DNA of 64,000 nt from Deuterostichococcus epilithicus (lineage: Eukaryota > Chlorophyta > Trebouxiophyceae > Prasiolales > Stichococcaceae): assembly GCA_033439295.1 (NCBI GenBank), contig JAVTLE010000013.1, positions 558,001 through 622,000 of the forward strand. Reading direction: 5' to 3'. This document shows positions 22,001 through 34,100 of this stretch, in pieces. Both the position numbers and the translations under genes were made by a program. The stretch's first letter is position 1. Each line of letters starts with the position of its first letter. The notes under the pieces are model-generated. The model saw only the letters and a program-made list of their open reading frames with translations, ran no database searches and was not told the DNA's origin.

Positions 22001-25000
22001 GACCTGCGGCAGCCACTGCGGCTGTGCATTCGCTCGACCTGCAGCAGCCAGGGCTGGAGGCCGGAAGCAGCTCCGGGTGCCACGCTTCAAATCGGGCACT
22101 CAAACGCCGCCAGGTCACGCCAGATCACGGTGTGATGAACCCCCCTTGCACAGCAGGGGGGTGCCACAGTGCCTCGACAGGGACACTAATCCCTGAACCC
22201 TCGACAAGCGCACCTGCTCGGCGGCCTGGTCAGCGACCGCCAGCTGGTTGGTCAGGCTGGAGATGACCTCGCGGGCCGCCTCCAGGTCGTCCTGCGCCGT
22301 CGCCATGGCCACCCGGGCGTGCGCTGCCTCCTCATGCGCCTCGTTTGCGCCAGCCTGCTGGTGGGAGTAAACGGAGGTTATCACGGAGGGTCTAGCGAAG
22401 GGGCGTCACCAGAGCGGGGCGCTGCGCTGTCTGGGCGTGGCAGCGGCGCTGGGGAGGTCGGACGTGACACGTGATGCGGCAGGGGGCACGTCTGTTGAGG
22501 TAATGCGTGTGCCAGGAGGCGAGGGCGAGTGAAAGGCAGCGGCGGAGGCGTCAGTAAGTCAGCATGTCATGGGAATGCCAGGTGATGAGGGCAAGGCCCG
22601 GCTCCCTCAATGGATGCGGGGCCTGTGGTCGGCCGGGATGCCGCCAGCAGTGCATCTTGCAGCGGGCACTGTTGACGTCCTGGCTTGCGCTGGGGAGTCG
22701 GCCGCCACAGCACCCGGCAGCGGGCGGCCCGGCGGGCACACCGCGGCCAAGCCCACCTCAAGGCCAAAACCCCCAGACCGAACGCATCCCCTGAAACAAG
22801 TATTGCGGGCGCTGGAGGAGTCGACTCTGGCGCCTGCCTGTACGGAGACGAGGTCGTCGCGGGCTGCCCGGGCCTCAGAGCGCGCCGCCGACGCCGCCGC
22901 CTCCGACATAGCCTGCGCGGCGGCGGCCGCCCGCGACTCCTCCAGCGCCCGCTGCCGCACCTCGCCCAGCGTCTGCGCTCGTGAAGACCGACAGGCATCA
23001 CCGACAAGGCCACCAGAGTGTCGTGCGTCACGGAGCGCCGGCCCTGCCTTGGCGACTGTCCGCGCCTCCTGCGGTGCCCGCTGCCACACCTCGCCCAGCG
23101 TGTGCGCTCACAAACACTCAAAGACTCGCCAGAAAGCCGATGTCTGTGTTCGTCTGTCATGACACGTCCTCGTGCAGTGTGCTGTTGGAGCAGGATTGCT
23201 CGCGCCAGCGACATGAACAGGGAAGGCGCCGCACCGCTGGCCCTGACCGAGCACATGTTTGAGCACTTTTGATGCAGAGCAACTGCAGGACAGGTGTTGG
23301 GCATCCATCGTCCATACAAGAGCAGAACGCGGGCTGCACAGTTTTGCTCTATGCACAAATCTTCAGCGTCTGGCCGTGGCAGCGTCAGCGCAGACTCAGG
23401 CGGCAGGCACGCGGCCGTGGCACAGGGCGCTCAGTGGCACTTCGCGCGGCTGCAGCTTGTGGTTCCTGGCGGCAGCGGCACTGCTTCTGGCAGCGCCGGC
23501 GCAGACCTGTTTCGACTTTGCCTGTCACACGCACGCCTCATGGGCGAGATGCAGCAGCAGCTTGTTGGATGTGAACCCGAGTCCGCATGCTGGCGGCGCC
23601 GCCGCGGGCCACGGCGGCGTCCGCGCACGCGACCGCTGCAAGTCCTCGACTGCCTCGAATTCGTTTTTTCAATCGAACTTACTTCTAAAAAGCAGTTGCT
23701 CACCTTGTGCATGGCGGCGGCATCGGCGCGGGCCATCGCAGCATCGGCGCGCGCAGCGGTGGCCTCTGCCCGCGCCGCCGCCGCCTCCTCGTCCGCCAGC
23801 ATGATGTGCTTCTGCAGCGCCCCGGAATTGCGCCGCGTGAAGCGCACCTCCCGCCGCACCTCGTCCGCCTGCCGCGCCGCCGCGCCCGCCTTGGCCAGCT
23901 CCGCCTCCAGCCTGCAGTTTCAAATGACAGAAGTAGACAAAAAACAAGGAAAAATAAACAGGAGATAAGAAAAAAAGAAATCAAACAGGACATGCGACGG
24001 CACTTGATTGCTCCGATTGATGTGGTGGTGGTGACAGGCACTGTGTGCCACAGCCGCCGCGCCCGCCCCATGTTTGGTGGGGGCGTCGGACGTTTGCGTG
24101 TCCGTGACCCTGCCTCTGGGGCTTCGGCAGCGGGCCGCACCTGGCGACGTGGTCGCGCTGCGCGTCGGCCGCCTCGTGCCCCGACAGCGCGTCCTCCCGT
24201 GCGGCGTCGGCCTCACGCCGCGCCGCATCTGCCGCGTCCTGCGCCGCCGCCGCCTCCTGGCTGGCCGCCGTCAGAGCGTCCTGCAAGTGCATCGCGGGCC
24301 ACGACCTGTTTTGTTCTACAGTTTCAGCCTATCGTTTTTTTTGAGAAGCTGTGGATGTGCCTCTCGACTGACCTCGTCAACGAGGTCACGTGGTTCCAGT
24401 GACATCGCCAACAGTGCAAGGCTGCGCATCTGGGCGATGCGCCCTGAACCCAGCTGCAGCTTCCAGGGTGCTGCCCGAGACAAGCCTGCCAGGCACCACT
24501 CAGGAGCGTGCAGGCAGCAAACCTGCAGCGTCGCGGCGTGCTCGCACACGGCGGTGGCGTCGGCGCGCGCCTCCGCAACATCGATCACGGCCGCCGCCAG
24601 CTCTCCCTGCAGTCAGCGGAAGCGACACTGCAACGATGCTGCGTCAAGGTGCGCACTCGTGTGACAGCCTGCAGCGCAGAGTTGGAAGAGAAGTCGGAGG
24701 TCGCGACCTGTTCGTCCGGCTGTGCGGCGACCATCAAGTGGCAGCGGAGGAAAGCGGAAAAGAACATGTCAGGGTGGAGATGGCGCTCCGCATGTGTACG
24801 AAATTCCAGAGTGGCTCAAGCCCCACCTGCAGCGCCGACACCTGGTCCCGCAATGCCTGAACCTCAGCGTCGGCGCCGCTGCCGCAACTGCCGCCGCCGC
24901 CGCCGGCACCGCCGCCATGAGCAAAGCCGTCCCTGGGGCTGTCGTAGCCGTCGATGACGGTGCCGGGTGGCATGCCCAGAGCCTCCAGGTCGATCTCGAA

Positions 25001-26404
25001 GCTGCCGAAGTTCAGCTTCCGCGGTGCGGCAGCGGCGGCGTGCGCAGCCTCCTGCTGCTGCTGCGGCAACGCGCGGGCGGCCAGCTGCGCCGAGATGTCC
25101 TCCGCAGCCGGCGGCCAGTCACCGCCGGCGCCTGCCGCTGCTGTCAGAATGTCCGTTGCTGCCTGCTGACGCCGCCAGGCGGCGGCCGCCGCCCCCGCAG
25201 GGCCCATGCCGTCTTCATCGTCGTCGGCGGACGCATGCGCCAGGACATCGTCGGAGAAGGAGACGTGGCGCACAGTGGGGGATGACGACGCGATCGCCGC
25301 GTTGCGGGGAGACGCGGTGGCCTTGAGACCGGCGGCGGCGTCGGCCGCCGGGAAGCCGCTGGGTGCCGAAGCACTGCCCGCCGCGGCTGCAGGCGTGCTG
25401 CCGCCGGCGGCGGCGCTGAGGGATGTAGGCCCACTGACGATCGCCGCGGTGCTGGTGCCTGAGCCCTGCGGCGGCAGCGGCAGCGGCGGCGAGGTGCCGG
25501 TCACACTCGGCGGCGGGCTGCCTTGCTGCTGCGCTGCCTCGGCAGCGGCGCGCGCCATGGCTCGCAGGCTGCGCTCGCTGAGCGTTGCGAGGACCGCCGC
25601 GACATGGCCGGGGGCGCCCGGCTCCGTGCCGGACACCGGCAGCGGCGGCAGCGCAGCGGCCGGCGCCTGGTGCCCGGCAGCCGGGGTGGCGCCGTCGGCG
25701 CCGACAGCGCCGGGCCCGACGCCCAGGCACTGCCCGGCAGCCGGCGCACTCGCCAACTTGGCCGGGTTGGTGCTGCTGCTGCCGCCGGCGACGGTGGCCG
25801 TGCCAGAGGCCGAGGTATCCTGGCTGGGCCGCTTGAAGTTGCGCGCCATGGCGGCCTCGAAGCTGGCACTGGTGGGTAGGTCCCCGTTGAGCGAGCCGTC
25901 TTTGCTGCCGCGCGCAAAGATGCGGCTGGAGCTCCTGCCAACGCTGCCGTCGCCGCCTTCCGTGCTGTCTGTGCTGCCTTGCCGAAAAGTGCGCGCCATG
26001 GCCGCCTGGAGTGTGGCGCTGCGGCGGCTGCTGCTCAGTGCATCCAACATGGTGGTGATGCTGCCACCAGGGCCGGCAGGGCCGGTGGCAGCGAGCTGCG
26101 ACTGCGGGCTTGGCTGCGCTTCGGTGCCGAGGCGGCTGCCGGCGCCGCCGTCGGTGCTGCCGCCGTGCTGCATGGCTAGCTGCAGCTGAGCCCACGAGGA
26201 GGTGCTGTCGAGGAAAGGCGCTGGCAGCGGCGACGCAGGCGCGAGCTTGGGGTCCGGCGCATCACTGGCAGCGATGACTCGGGATGCCTGCGGCGTTGCT
26301 GGCTGCGCCAAGTGCGCAGGCGCGCTCGAAGGATGGGTTGCCCCTCCAAGGATGGCAGTAGCGGATCGGCGGTCTGCAGCGGCTCTGACAGCGATGACGG
26401 CCAC
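16008..26404 (-). CDS. Very long Ala-rich coiled-coil protein
   Basis: Sixteen exons make about 1,360 residues: 24827-26404, 24523-24606, 24141-24280, 23704-23911, 22844-22972, 22214-22354, 21493-21627, 20992-21237, 20469-20675, 19755-19891, 19206-19371, 18620-18783, 17913-18086, 17560-17697, 16598-16768, 16008-16268. The first exon is disordered (Ser, Ala, Pro) with repeats such as ATLQAAMARTFRQ and ASFEAAMARNFKR, then RHVSFSDDV, which fits a PP1-docking RVxF pattern. The other exons are nearly pure heptad helix (for example EAELAKAGAAARQADEVRRE and ARLERLQAACNEEKQRALAA). The tail is basic and Gly-rich, ending RNGLQST. A filament, tether or scaffold role is inferred from structure only. Exon 20469-20675 is one base short of its expected phase. 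Upstream of the chosen ATG an open frame continues to an acceptor near 26664 but in another frame, so the N-terminus is uncertain. Exon 19206-19371 contains ambiguous bases. Confidence 0.7.
16845..17112. repeat. Degenerate copies of an exon start
   Basis: The 5' edge of exon 16598-16768 with its acceptor (forward GCCCGCAGCGCCTGTGTCGA near 16759-16778) recurs at about 16845-16890, 16957-16995 and 17087-17120 with progressive divergence. All copies lie upstream of the real exon in transcription direction. Confidence 0.65.
16885..16957. repeat. Perfect inverted repeat, 24-bp arms
   Basis: Arms 16885-16908 (GAATGCTAGTAAGAACATCA...) and 16934-16957 are exact reverse complements separated by 25 bases. 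The structure lies within the intron upstream of exon 16598-16768, between two echo copies of that exon's start. Confidence 0.9.
19135..19178. repeat. 11-bp minisatellite
   Basis: About four head-to-tail copies of AGGCAAAAGAT lie in an intron of the coiled-coil gene. Confidence 0.9.
19280..19287. other. Ambiguous bases
   Basis: Seven N with one called C, inside exon 19206-19371 of the coiled-coil gene. The reading frame is kept across them. Confidence 0.99.
21771..21778. other. Ambiguous bases
   Basis: Two NNN blocks separated by TG, in an intron at the end of a G-rich run and 15 bases before a perfect hairpin. Confidence 0.99.
21793..21847. repeat. Perfect inverted repeat, 22-bp arms
   Basis: Arms 21793-21814 and 21826-21847 (GTCATCTGCTCCCCGCCCAA...) are exact reverse complements with an 11-base loop containing AGCGCGCT. 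It lies in an intron of the coiled-coil gene. Confidence 0.9.
21978..22052. repeat. Tandem duplication, about 36 bp
   Basis: Two adjacent imperfect copies share CTGCGCATGCGCTCGACCTG and GCAGCC; they lie in an intron of the coiled-coil gene. Confidence 0.7.
23066..23115. repeat. Copy of an exon start in the upstream intron
   Basis: The stretch around CCCGCTGCCACACCTCGCCC matches the start and acceptor of exon 22844-22972 (real copy near 22938-22985) with few differences. It lies upstream of that exon in transcription direction. Confidence 0.7.
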
Positions 26405-26664
26405 GCGTCAAAGGATGGCACGGCGAGCGCCAAGCCGGCTCGCAGCGACGCCGGCTGCTTTGTGTGCGCCCACGTGGGCGCAGGCTGCTGCTGGCTGCTC
26501 CGTGCTGAGGCTGCCGGGGAGCGGCTGTCCGCGGCTGGAAAGCGCGGCGAGGCGGGAGGAGACTGACTCGCGGACCGGCTGTCGGACAGCCGTCCGCTGG
26601 CTGCCGCCGAGGCCCGGCACCTTGCGATCGCGGCGGCTGCGCGGGGTGAGGCGACCGGTGAGTG

Positions 26665-28534
26665 CTGCGGCACAGGAGGCGCGCGGGCGGTCAGCCTGAC
26701 TGCCAAGCAGAGCATTTAGTGTGTGTTGCCAGCTGCAGGTCGCACGAAGCTGCAAACTAGCTGTGCTGATGCATGCAGGACTGGCCATCACCCTGGTGCC
26801 AGCACCGCATGCAGGCCCCAGGGCCTGCGTGTGGGGCCACACTGGCCAAAGCCTGCCTCCGTTGAGATGCCAGCGGTTTGAATTCTCTTGCAATTTCACC
26901 CGTCTGGGCAAGGCGTCACTTGCCTCGGCGTGTACAGACATAGTTGCCAGAGACACCCGCTGTGAGATTTGCAGCCCAGACCAGGCTAGCAGGGACAGCC
27001 TGTGCCGGGCCCCTGCATCGTGCTAGACATGCATCGAGCCTGCTCCGCGACGGTGCACGACCTGCACCGATGCTGTCCACAGAAGCTTTTCTTGTCCGCC
27101 TGTGCCCTTACGTACCTGGATCGAGGTACACTGCACCGCAGGTCGTCAACGTTGCTTGTCGCAACCATCATCGTCAGGCAAGAAGCACTGAAACCATGGA
27201 CAGAAGCAATGAAAGGCTACCTACAATGTGCTGGCTCGCGTCGCCTCCGTCGTACACACCCCGCGTCTACCAGCCAAGGTCTTGTGACTTGACCGTGTAA
27301 CCAGCCGCAAGCGGAGGAGTGTAGCCAGCCGTACAGGCTCGGCTGCCAGCATGCAACAGCTCGACGGCTGGATGTGGGGTTCGCTGCCCACAAAGGACGC
27401 CTTTGCGATGTCGGATGTGAGGGTTGCATGAACCAGAGGGTTCTCCCGTTGTGCGTCTCTCCTATGGATTTGGGTTGCGTTCGAGGCTCTGTAAGAGTGT
27501 CCAAGACTGCATCTCCCCTTTGGATTGACTGATCTCAACGCGGACGTCCGATCGCGCGGCCCCGCTTACGGTTGCAGCTCCCCGTGGCTGCCTCCAGCTG
27601 CTGTTTTGTGCGTTGTATGGGAAGCGGAAATTGCAAGCACAGCCACCAGAGACGCAAATGGGCATGATCGGAGCTGACCCAGCATCAGGGACCCTGTAGC
27701 TATGTCGACATGCAGAGAGTCCCGGTCCCGGCACTGCGTCACTGCCAGATAGGCAGGCGATCAGTGCTTATTGTGTACGTGCTGAGTGACGATACAATTC
27801 TCCGTGCTGTTTTGCACATCATGGCCGGGTCGTTCGCCAGACAATTCGCCACAAGCATACCGGGCCCCGCGACTCGTACCGCGTGCCTCCGACAAGCGCA
27901 GGCCTGGAGAAGCTCGCCTCCGAGGCCCTGGTATCGTCCTCGCTCTGCCAACAGGCATCAACTCGATGCACAGCATCGCCGCGCATGCCCGCGCTGCACG
28001 TGCATAAAAGTGATGTTTTATTCGTCAGCACTCGAGCAGCACAAGTTTTGTAACCACATGGCACTGGTCGGTCAAAGCCCATGGAAGGAAGGAGTCGAAT
28101 CTATTGGCGTCTTCTCGGTCTTGCAACATCCCTTCGCCTTGTAAACCGAGCTGCGCGCACCAACGTCAGCTGCGTGCTTCAATCATCGACCAAGCGCAGT
28201 CGTTTGATGTTAGCACACACCAAGCAGGCACCCAGCGCAGCTGCGCCAGATGACGAGCTCGAGGACAGGCGGCGGCCTGGAGTTCGATCCATCTGCGTCG
28301 CGGGCTGCTGGCGCGACCACCTCCCCTGGCGCAGGCCCCTCGTCGTCCGGCACCCAGGCACGTGCATACAACGACATGTGTTGCGGCACAGCTCGAAGAC
28401 GTGGAGAGCGTGAATGCTGAAGTGGCTCCTCACCTGACGTAATGATGGTACCCTGCATGCACTGCGCTTGCAGCACATGCATGCATGCTCAATGACAATC
28501 ACTGCCGAAGTTGCACACGCCATTTCATCCCCAG
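26665..28534. other. Divergent intergenic region
   Basis: Lies between two divergent genes and should hold both promoters. Open frames at 28081-28413 and from an ATG at 28250 (MTSSRTGGGLEFDPSASRAA) on the plus strand are candidate 5' exons of the SDR-like gene, but neither could be joined with certainty. Confidence 0.4.
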
Positions 28535-30782
28535 ACGGTGCATGCGCCGTGCCGTCTGCAGACGGCTGGCGCCACGGCCCGCGACGGCTACGCAGGACCG
28601 CCCAAGCTGGTGATCTTTGGCGGCAACGGCTTCGTGGGCAGCCGCGTCACAGAGGAGGCCGTCAAGACTGGGCTGTCGGTGGTCAGCGTCAGCCGGCGGG
28701 GCATGCCGCCGCCGGGCATCAGCGCGCCTTGGACCTCGCAAGTGGAATGGGCTCGGGTGAGCCTGCATTCCAAACCGCTGTTTCGTGTCTATCCCTGGGC
28801 TCGTGTCTCGGCTGCCGACAGGAGCCGGAGCACTCGCGAAACAAGTCCTGCGCGGGTGCTGCGCCAGGCAAGATCACACTTCAAGTGGGCGCACGCTTGA
28901 GAACCCCTGGCACTTTGACTCTGGCATGCATGGCGACTCGGCTCACCCCCATCTCGTGAAAACTTTTCGTCACAAATCTGCTGTGCTGCTTTGTAGTTTT
29001 GCTCACGCCTGCATGCAGGGGGACGTGTTTGACCCGGCGACATGGCAAAGCCAGCTGCAGGGGGCGACCGGCGTCATCTCCACCCTTGGTGGCTTTGGCT
29101 CGAACGAGTGGATGTACAAGGTGAGCGCGCTGCAGGGATGGTGGCGGCTGCCCTGAAGCACTGCCACGTCTTGAGCCTCGTTCTGGTGCCGGTCGCTTTC
29201 GCCCGCCCCTGCGTGTCCCGCCCTTGCCACGCCAGCCGATTTGCAGTATTTGCTTCCGCTTCGATGATACCAGGCCGCACGCAAGGCACCACCTCTGCGC
29301 CACCCGGGCAGCGGCGGGCCAGATGCCCGACCCTTTGGCCCCTGTGCACCCGCACAGATTTGCGGTGAGTCAAACATGCGGCTCATGGAGGCAGCGTCGG
29401 AGGCCGGCGTGGACCGCTTCGTGTTCGTCTCGGCGCATGACTTCAACTTCCCAGGTGCCTTGTAATTTTGTTGGCTCTGAAAAGGCTGCCGCTCCGTCAC
29501 AGCCTATGTGCGGCCGAGCTCCCGAACCGCACCCGGCAGACCAGGGCTGCGCGTGGCTGCCTGCTGGTTGCCCATGCATAGTGGCCAACCGCAGCCGCAG
29601 CCGCAGCCGCAGCCGCAGCCTGCCACCTGCAGAGCCCATCGTGCACCACGAGAGGCTGCCCCGAAGCAGTCTCCGGGAGGATGTTTCTGGCGGCAGTCAC
29701 ATGGACGGGATGCAGCGCAGCCATCAGGCTGTATTCGTGGCCTAGCTCCTTGCTTGTGCTGGAAGAATCGGTGTTGACGCCTTCAAGCGCACATCGGTAC
29801 GCATCCTGCCTCTGTGACATCCAGTCATCCTGCACGCCGCAGAGTTCTTCGTGAAGGGGTACTTCAAGGGCAAGCGCGCCGCCGAGGCGAAGCTGGCGCA
29901 GCTGTTCCCATCTGGCGGCGTGGCGCTGCGGCCGGGCTTCATCCATGGCACCCGCAACGTCGCCGGAATCCCCGTCCCCCTGCAGGCCGTCGGTGGGGGC
30001 CGTATAAACCAACATAAGAAATCGACCGATGCAACCCTGCAGCAGAGCGCCATGAAGCCTGGCTGTCTGTCCCTCGGTGTGAGGCTGCCCTCGGATTGAG
30101 TCGCCTGCGGCCGCCTGCGGCGCCTGCACAGGCGCTGCCGCAGGGAATAATTCTCTCCGGTCCGCCGTGGGCACCCATCCTCGACCTTGTCAAGCCCCGG
30201 GTGTACTGCTGCGGCAGCCACAGCCCGCTATCGATGTGCCCATGCATCGGGGAGTTTTTGTCGCCGCAAGAGTCTGTGGCACATCGACACCTGCTTGGCT
30301 GCAACTCCTTTGGTCCGCTGCAGGAGAGCCGCCGCATGGTGCCCGGCATGCTGCCGGCGCAGCGGCTGCCAGGGCCGCCTTGTGATGCTGAGCTCCATGT
30401 CCCAAATCTGGTGTCCTTTCCGCAGGGCTGCCGCTGGAGAAGGTGCTGGGCGTGTTGCCGGCGCAGCGGCTGGCGGGGCTGCCGCTGGTGGGCGCGGCTG
30501 CAGTGCCGCCGGTCTCGGCGCAGGCGGTTGGCCGCGCCGCAGTCGCCGCCGCCACTGATCCCTCTGTCCCCGCAGGTGCAAACAGACCGCTACCCTCCAC
30601 ATGTTTTCCTGTCCATTGCACCTGTGTCGGCCAGCCGCTGGCGGCGCAGGCAAGAAGATCTGTGCGACGGCGTTCTGTACCAGTAAGCAGATGAACTCGG
30701 GATGTATGCTGAGCAGTGCTGCGTGATGCCTGCAGGCATCATGGACGTGTACACGATTGCGAAGGATTATGGCAGCGCATGA
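28535..30782 (+). CDS. NAD(P)-binding SDR-like protein, 5' end incomplete
   Basis: Six phase-consistent exons (28535-28756, 29019-29120, 29358-29454, 29843-29992, 30426-30575, 30736-30782) give about 255 residues without the N-terminus. The first has the Rossmann strand and glycine loop, PKLVIFGGNGFVGSRVTEEA (G-x-x-G-x-x-G), which binds the dinucleotide. It is followed by GVISTLGGFGSNEWMYK, VDRFVFVSAHDFNF, FVKGYFKGKRAAEAKLAQLF and ALRPGFIHGTRNV. The sequence KGYFKGKRAAE replaces the classical YxxxK and, with RPGFIHG, places it among atypical SDRs of the NDUFA9/plastoglobule type (for example Arabidopsis At1g32220). It ends MDVYTIAKDYGSA. The substrate is unknown; plastid location is likely by homology, but the targeting exon was not identified. 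The intron before exon 30426-30575 carries a copy of that exon's start. Confidence 0.8.
29588..29622. repeat. Hexanucleotide repeat
   Basis: About five copies of CCGCAG in an intron of the SDR-like gene. Confidence 0.9.
30315..30392. repeat. Copy of an exon start in the upstream intron
   Basis: Matches exon 30426-30575 with its acceptor: both share CTGCCGGCGCAGCGGCTG in the same order. The copy would read MVPGMLPAQRLPGPP against the real LEKVLGVLPAQRLAGLP. Confidence 0.7.
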
Positions 30783-31117
30783 GGAGTTGGCAAGCTTGGA
30801 AGGCTGGTTTGACAAGTGAAGTCGAGACATAGAGAGTAAATGGCCCATTGGGGTATGGGATAGATTAGCAGTTGTCACTGGCATTTATTGGATTGTTGTG
30901 TCATATCCAGATGTAAACAAGGAAAATACTCCGTCATGGTGCAGCTGCACTAGCGACTCTCATGGCCTGCGAAACCAGCAAGCGCACAGCAATTCATCAC
31001 AAACTCATCCTTCCGATAGTTACATACCCTCACGTCCACAGCATTGTGCAATGCAAGCAACATCAGCTCATAACGCCTTGAAGGTAAGGTCTCTGGCATG
31101 GTGCTCTTGTTCACTTG

Positions 31118-34100
31118 TCAACGACGACCGGAAGTGGCGCCAGAGTCTGCCAGCGCTGACACCGGCGGCGCATTGCCAGCAGTCTGCGGCTTGACGGCAG
31201 CGGGGCCGGCGGCGAAGTCGCCCTCCGCGCGGGTGCGGATGGTGAGGTTAATGGGCTCTGGTGTCAGAGATGGCGGAATCACTCCCATCGTCGTCACCTG
31301 CACTCAGAACGAACCAAATATACGAAGCGCTCGCCAGTGGGCATGCCGCGCAGTAATGAACCCTGAAGAGCGTGCCGCTCGATTTCCGGCAGCGCAGCAA
31401 TACGCATCCGAGAGCCTTACTTCGCCAGCAAGGACGACTCAAGGTGCAAGGACGACCCAAGGTGCCATCGTACGTGCATGCCCTTCAAGTTGGAGACAGG
31501 CGTCTGTCCGCAAGGCATCCACCACAACCTTTGGGCATTCAATGTGGCTGCAATTGTTAACGATGCCGACTCTGTCCCACAGGGAAAATGTGCAATCGCA
31601 TGCGTATTTGGGCCGTTGCAGGCAGCAGCAAACCTGCGCTCAGAAAACATTACTCGCCTGTCGGAACTGTCCCTCCATCCAGGCCAGGCGCGTTAGCAGC
31701 CAGGTCCGGATGGTGCGCGTAATGGAGTGGTAGCCCGCAGCGTTGGTCTGGTACTGCCCTGGTGCCCAGATGATGCCCAGCGGCACGTACCTGCGGATTC
31801 GTTTCAGGTCAAGACATCGCGACGACAACATACCGGAACATCCTGATCGGACCAGCATCGTACTCGCATCGCGCAGCAGCGCCTGTCCCTTCAACCTGCA
31901 GCAGCTGTGAGCGGCGGACCACTGGGGTCTGAGTGGTGGGTCGGTCGTGGCAACGGCGGCGTCAATGCGAATACACAATGCGGGGCTTGTCGCGGCAATC
32001 ATGTGATGGCCTATGCCTTGGGCCTGGCGCCTTTCCTACGCACCCTGCCACCCACGGTCATGGAGCGATCATCTCTTCGAAGACCATGCTTTGCTCCTAC
32101 AGCTTGCACAAATCCTGGTCTTACCCCGTTCTCTGGCTGCCTCCCGGATTCTGCCAAGCCAACAACCCATCCCCGGCTTGTCCCTGTATCGCACTAAGGC
32201 GATGCGCAGCTGTCAAAAACTTCGCCAGTAGGGGCTGTACAAAAGTCGCTCACTTGGCCAGGGTGCGCAGGGCGGCGGGCCGCAGGGTGGCTTGATTGGC
32301 GTCAATCAGGCCGCCGACCGCAGCATCAGACCAGGGCCCAGCACGCAGCTGCAGGAAGCGCTGCGCAACCGCCGTCTGGAATGCCGGGTCCTGCGCCAGA
32401 TGGCGATCATTTGTGTGACAGGGAGTCAGGGACGTAGCACGAAAAGGCTGGTCAGATAATGTGTTGGCAGGTTTCTGATGGAATGCCCGTAGATGTATCG
32501 CTGCAAATGAGGCCAGCTTTCAAGCGTGTGTGCTGGCGCATTTGAGGAGCAGCACTGCTTGATTATGAAGCTTGCACCTCCTGCAGCACAACCCTCGACC
32601 TCGTGTGTACACCTGTGCATATGCCAGGATCTTGCTTTATGTTCGGCTGGTGCGGGCGGTGCAATGAGTAGAGAACCGCACCTGCCACAGCTGGCGGAAC
32701 CAGACGGACAGCCCCAGGGTGGGGTCCGACACGCAGCGCTCCTGGTCGTCGCAGATGTTGAAAAGCCAGCCCTGCGAATTGTGCGGCATGCAAATCGGCT
32801 GATGCAATGCTGCGGCAGTCTGCTATCTCTGACAGGTTGCATACATCTGCACCACGCACTCTCCATTGCCTTGTGCAAATGAGTTTGGTGAGTGAAGTCA
32901 AGTGGGATACACCATGAAGGAGATACCGGGGGGTAACTAGATAGTTACCTGGGGGGCGATGGCGGCGCCGCCGGCCTTCCCTGGGGCGAAGGGGTCCTGC
33001 CCTCCAGTCCGGTAACCAACAATGGGGTAGCCACAGCAGAAGCCAAAGCTCTGGGACATGGCCCACATAGCGCCCATCTCAAAGGGGCCCGCGCCATCCT
33101 GCGGCGCATGGAAGGGCCTGAGAGGAAGGTCGTGGGCCGGTTGCATGGAAACAGGAAATTGGGCTGCAAGTTTGATGGCGCAGTGCATGTGCTTCGCAGA
33201 GTTGCAGTGCCTGCTGAGACACGAGCACTGCATCGGCGCCTGCAGTCGCTCTCCGTGCCCGCGTGGCAGCGGCGTGAATTCGTGTGTGAGCCACCACGCA
33301 CATTTTGTGGCTCGAGCGAGCAGCCAGCAACTTTTGCATGCACCGAAGACGACAGTGTCACGGCGCCAGCACAGTATGCCTCTAAGCCGTCCCGTCTGCC
33401 ATTCAGAGTTGTCAAGGCAGAGAGGCGGTGGCTGACATGCCCATCGAAGATATGCACTTTTCTGCTTGTAAATCTAGGCTTGAAACCACCTTGTACATAT
33501 GGACGGCCCCATGGTAGGTGTGCTTGGTGTTTTTCATGAGCTCTGCCTCAAGGAACCAGTGCACGAAGGTGGTCGCGTCGCCGTGCTGGCGCCAGCCGGC
33601 GGCGGGGCTCGCAAACTGCGGGCTGTACAGCGCCGCCTCGAATGCGTTCAATGCCCTGCGAGGAGCAACACAGGCATGAATCGTCGATTATGGTTTGGCG
33701 AACATGAAGAGCATGGAGGATCGGCAGATGTCGCGATAACGGGCAGCTCACCAGCCATTGTACATCACTGTTTTGGCATTGACTTCCCCTCCGGAATCTC
33801 TGCTTTGCACCCTGCCACAGCTTGTGATACCGCTATCACCTGGCGACATAGCTTTGTTGCGCCGGCGAGATGGTGTCCGACCCAGGGTATCGGATGTTCC
33901 ACGGCTGGCGCGTACTGCATCCATTGCGCGCAGCCGGGGTCACTTGGCTGCATCGTGTCTTTGCAACAGCCGGTGCTGTACCGGCGCACAGAGCTGACAG
34001 CACACAAGACCACTACCTCTGCATAGAGTCCAGCGTCTGCTTGTTCATCGTGCAGCACCGCTGCCCCTAATTCCAGTCGCCACCGCCACAGCAGAAGCCG

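Noticed and set aside
23930-24010. A-rich stretch, considered as a retroposon tail
   Set aside because: It lies in an intron, lacks target-site duplications, and the flanking sequence is explained by coiled-coil exons.
25206-26189. Long plus-strand open frame
   Set aside because: Antisense of the Ala/Ser/Pro-rich first exon of the coiled-coil gene; no domain wording, and its composition mirrors the opposite strand.
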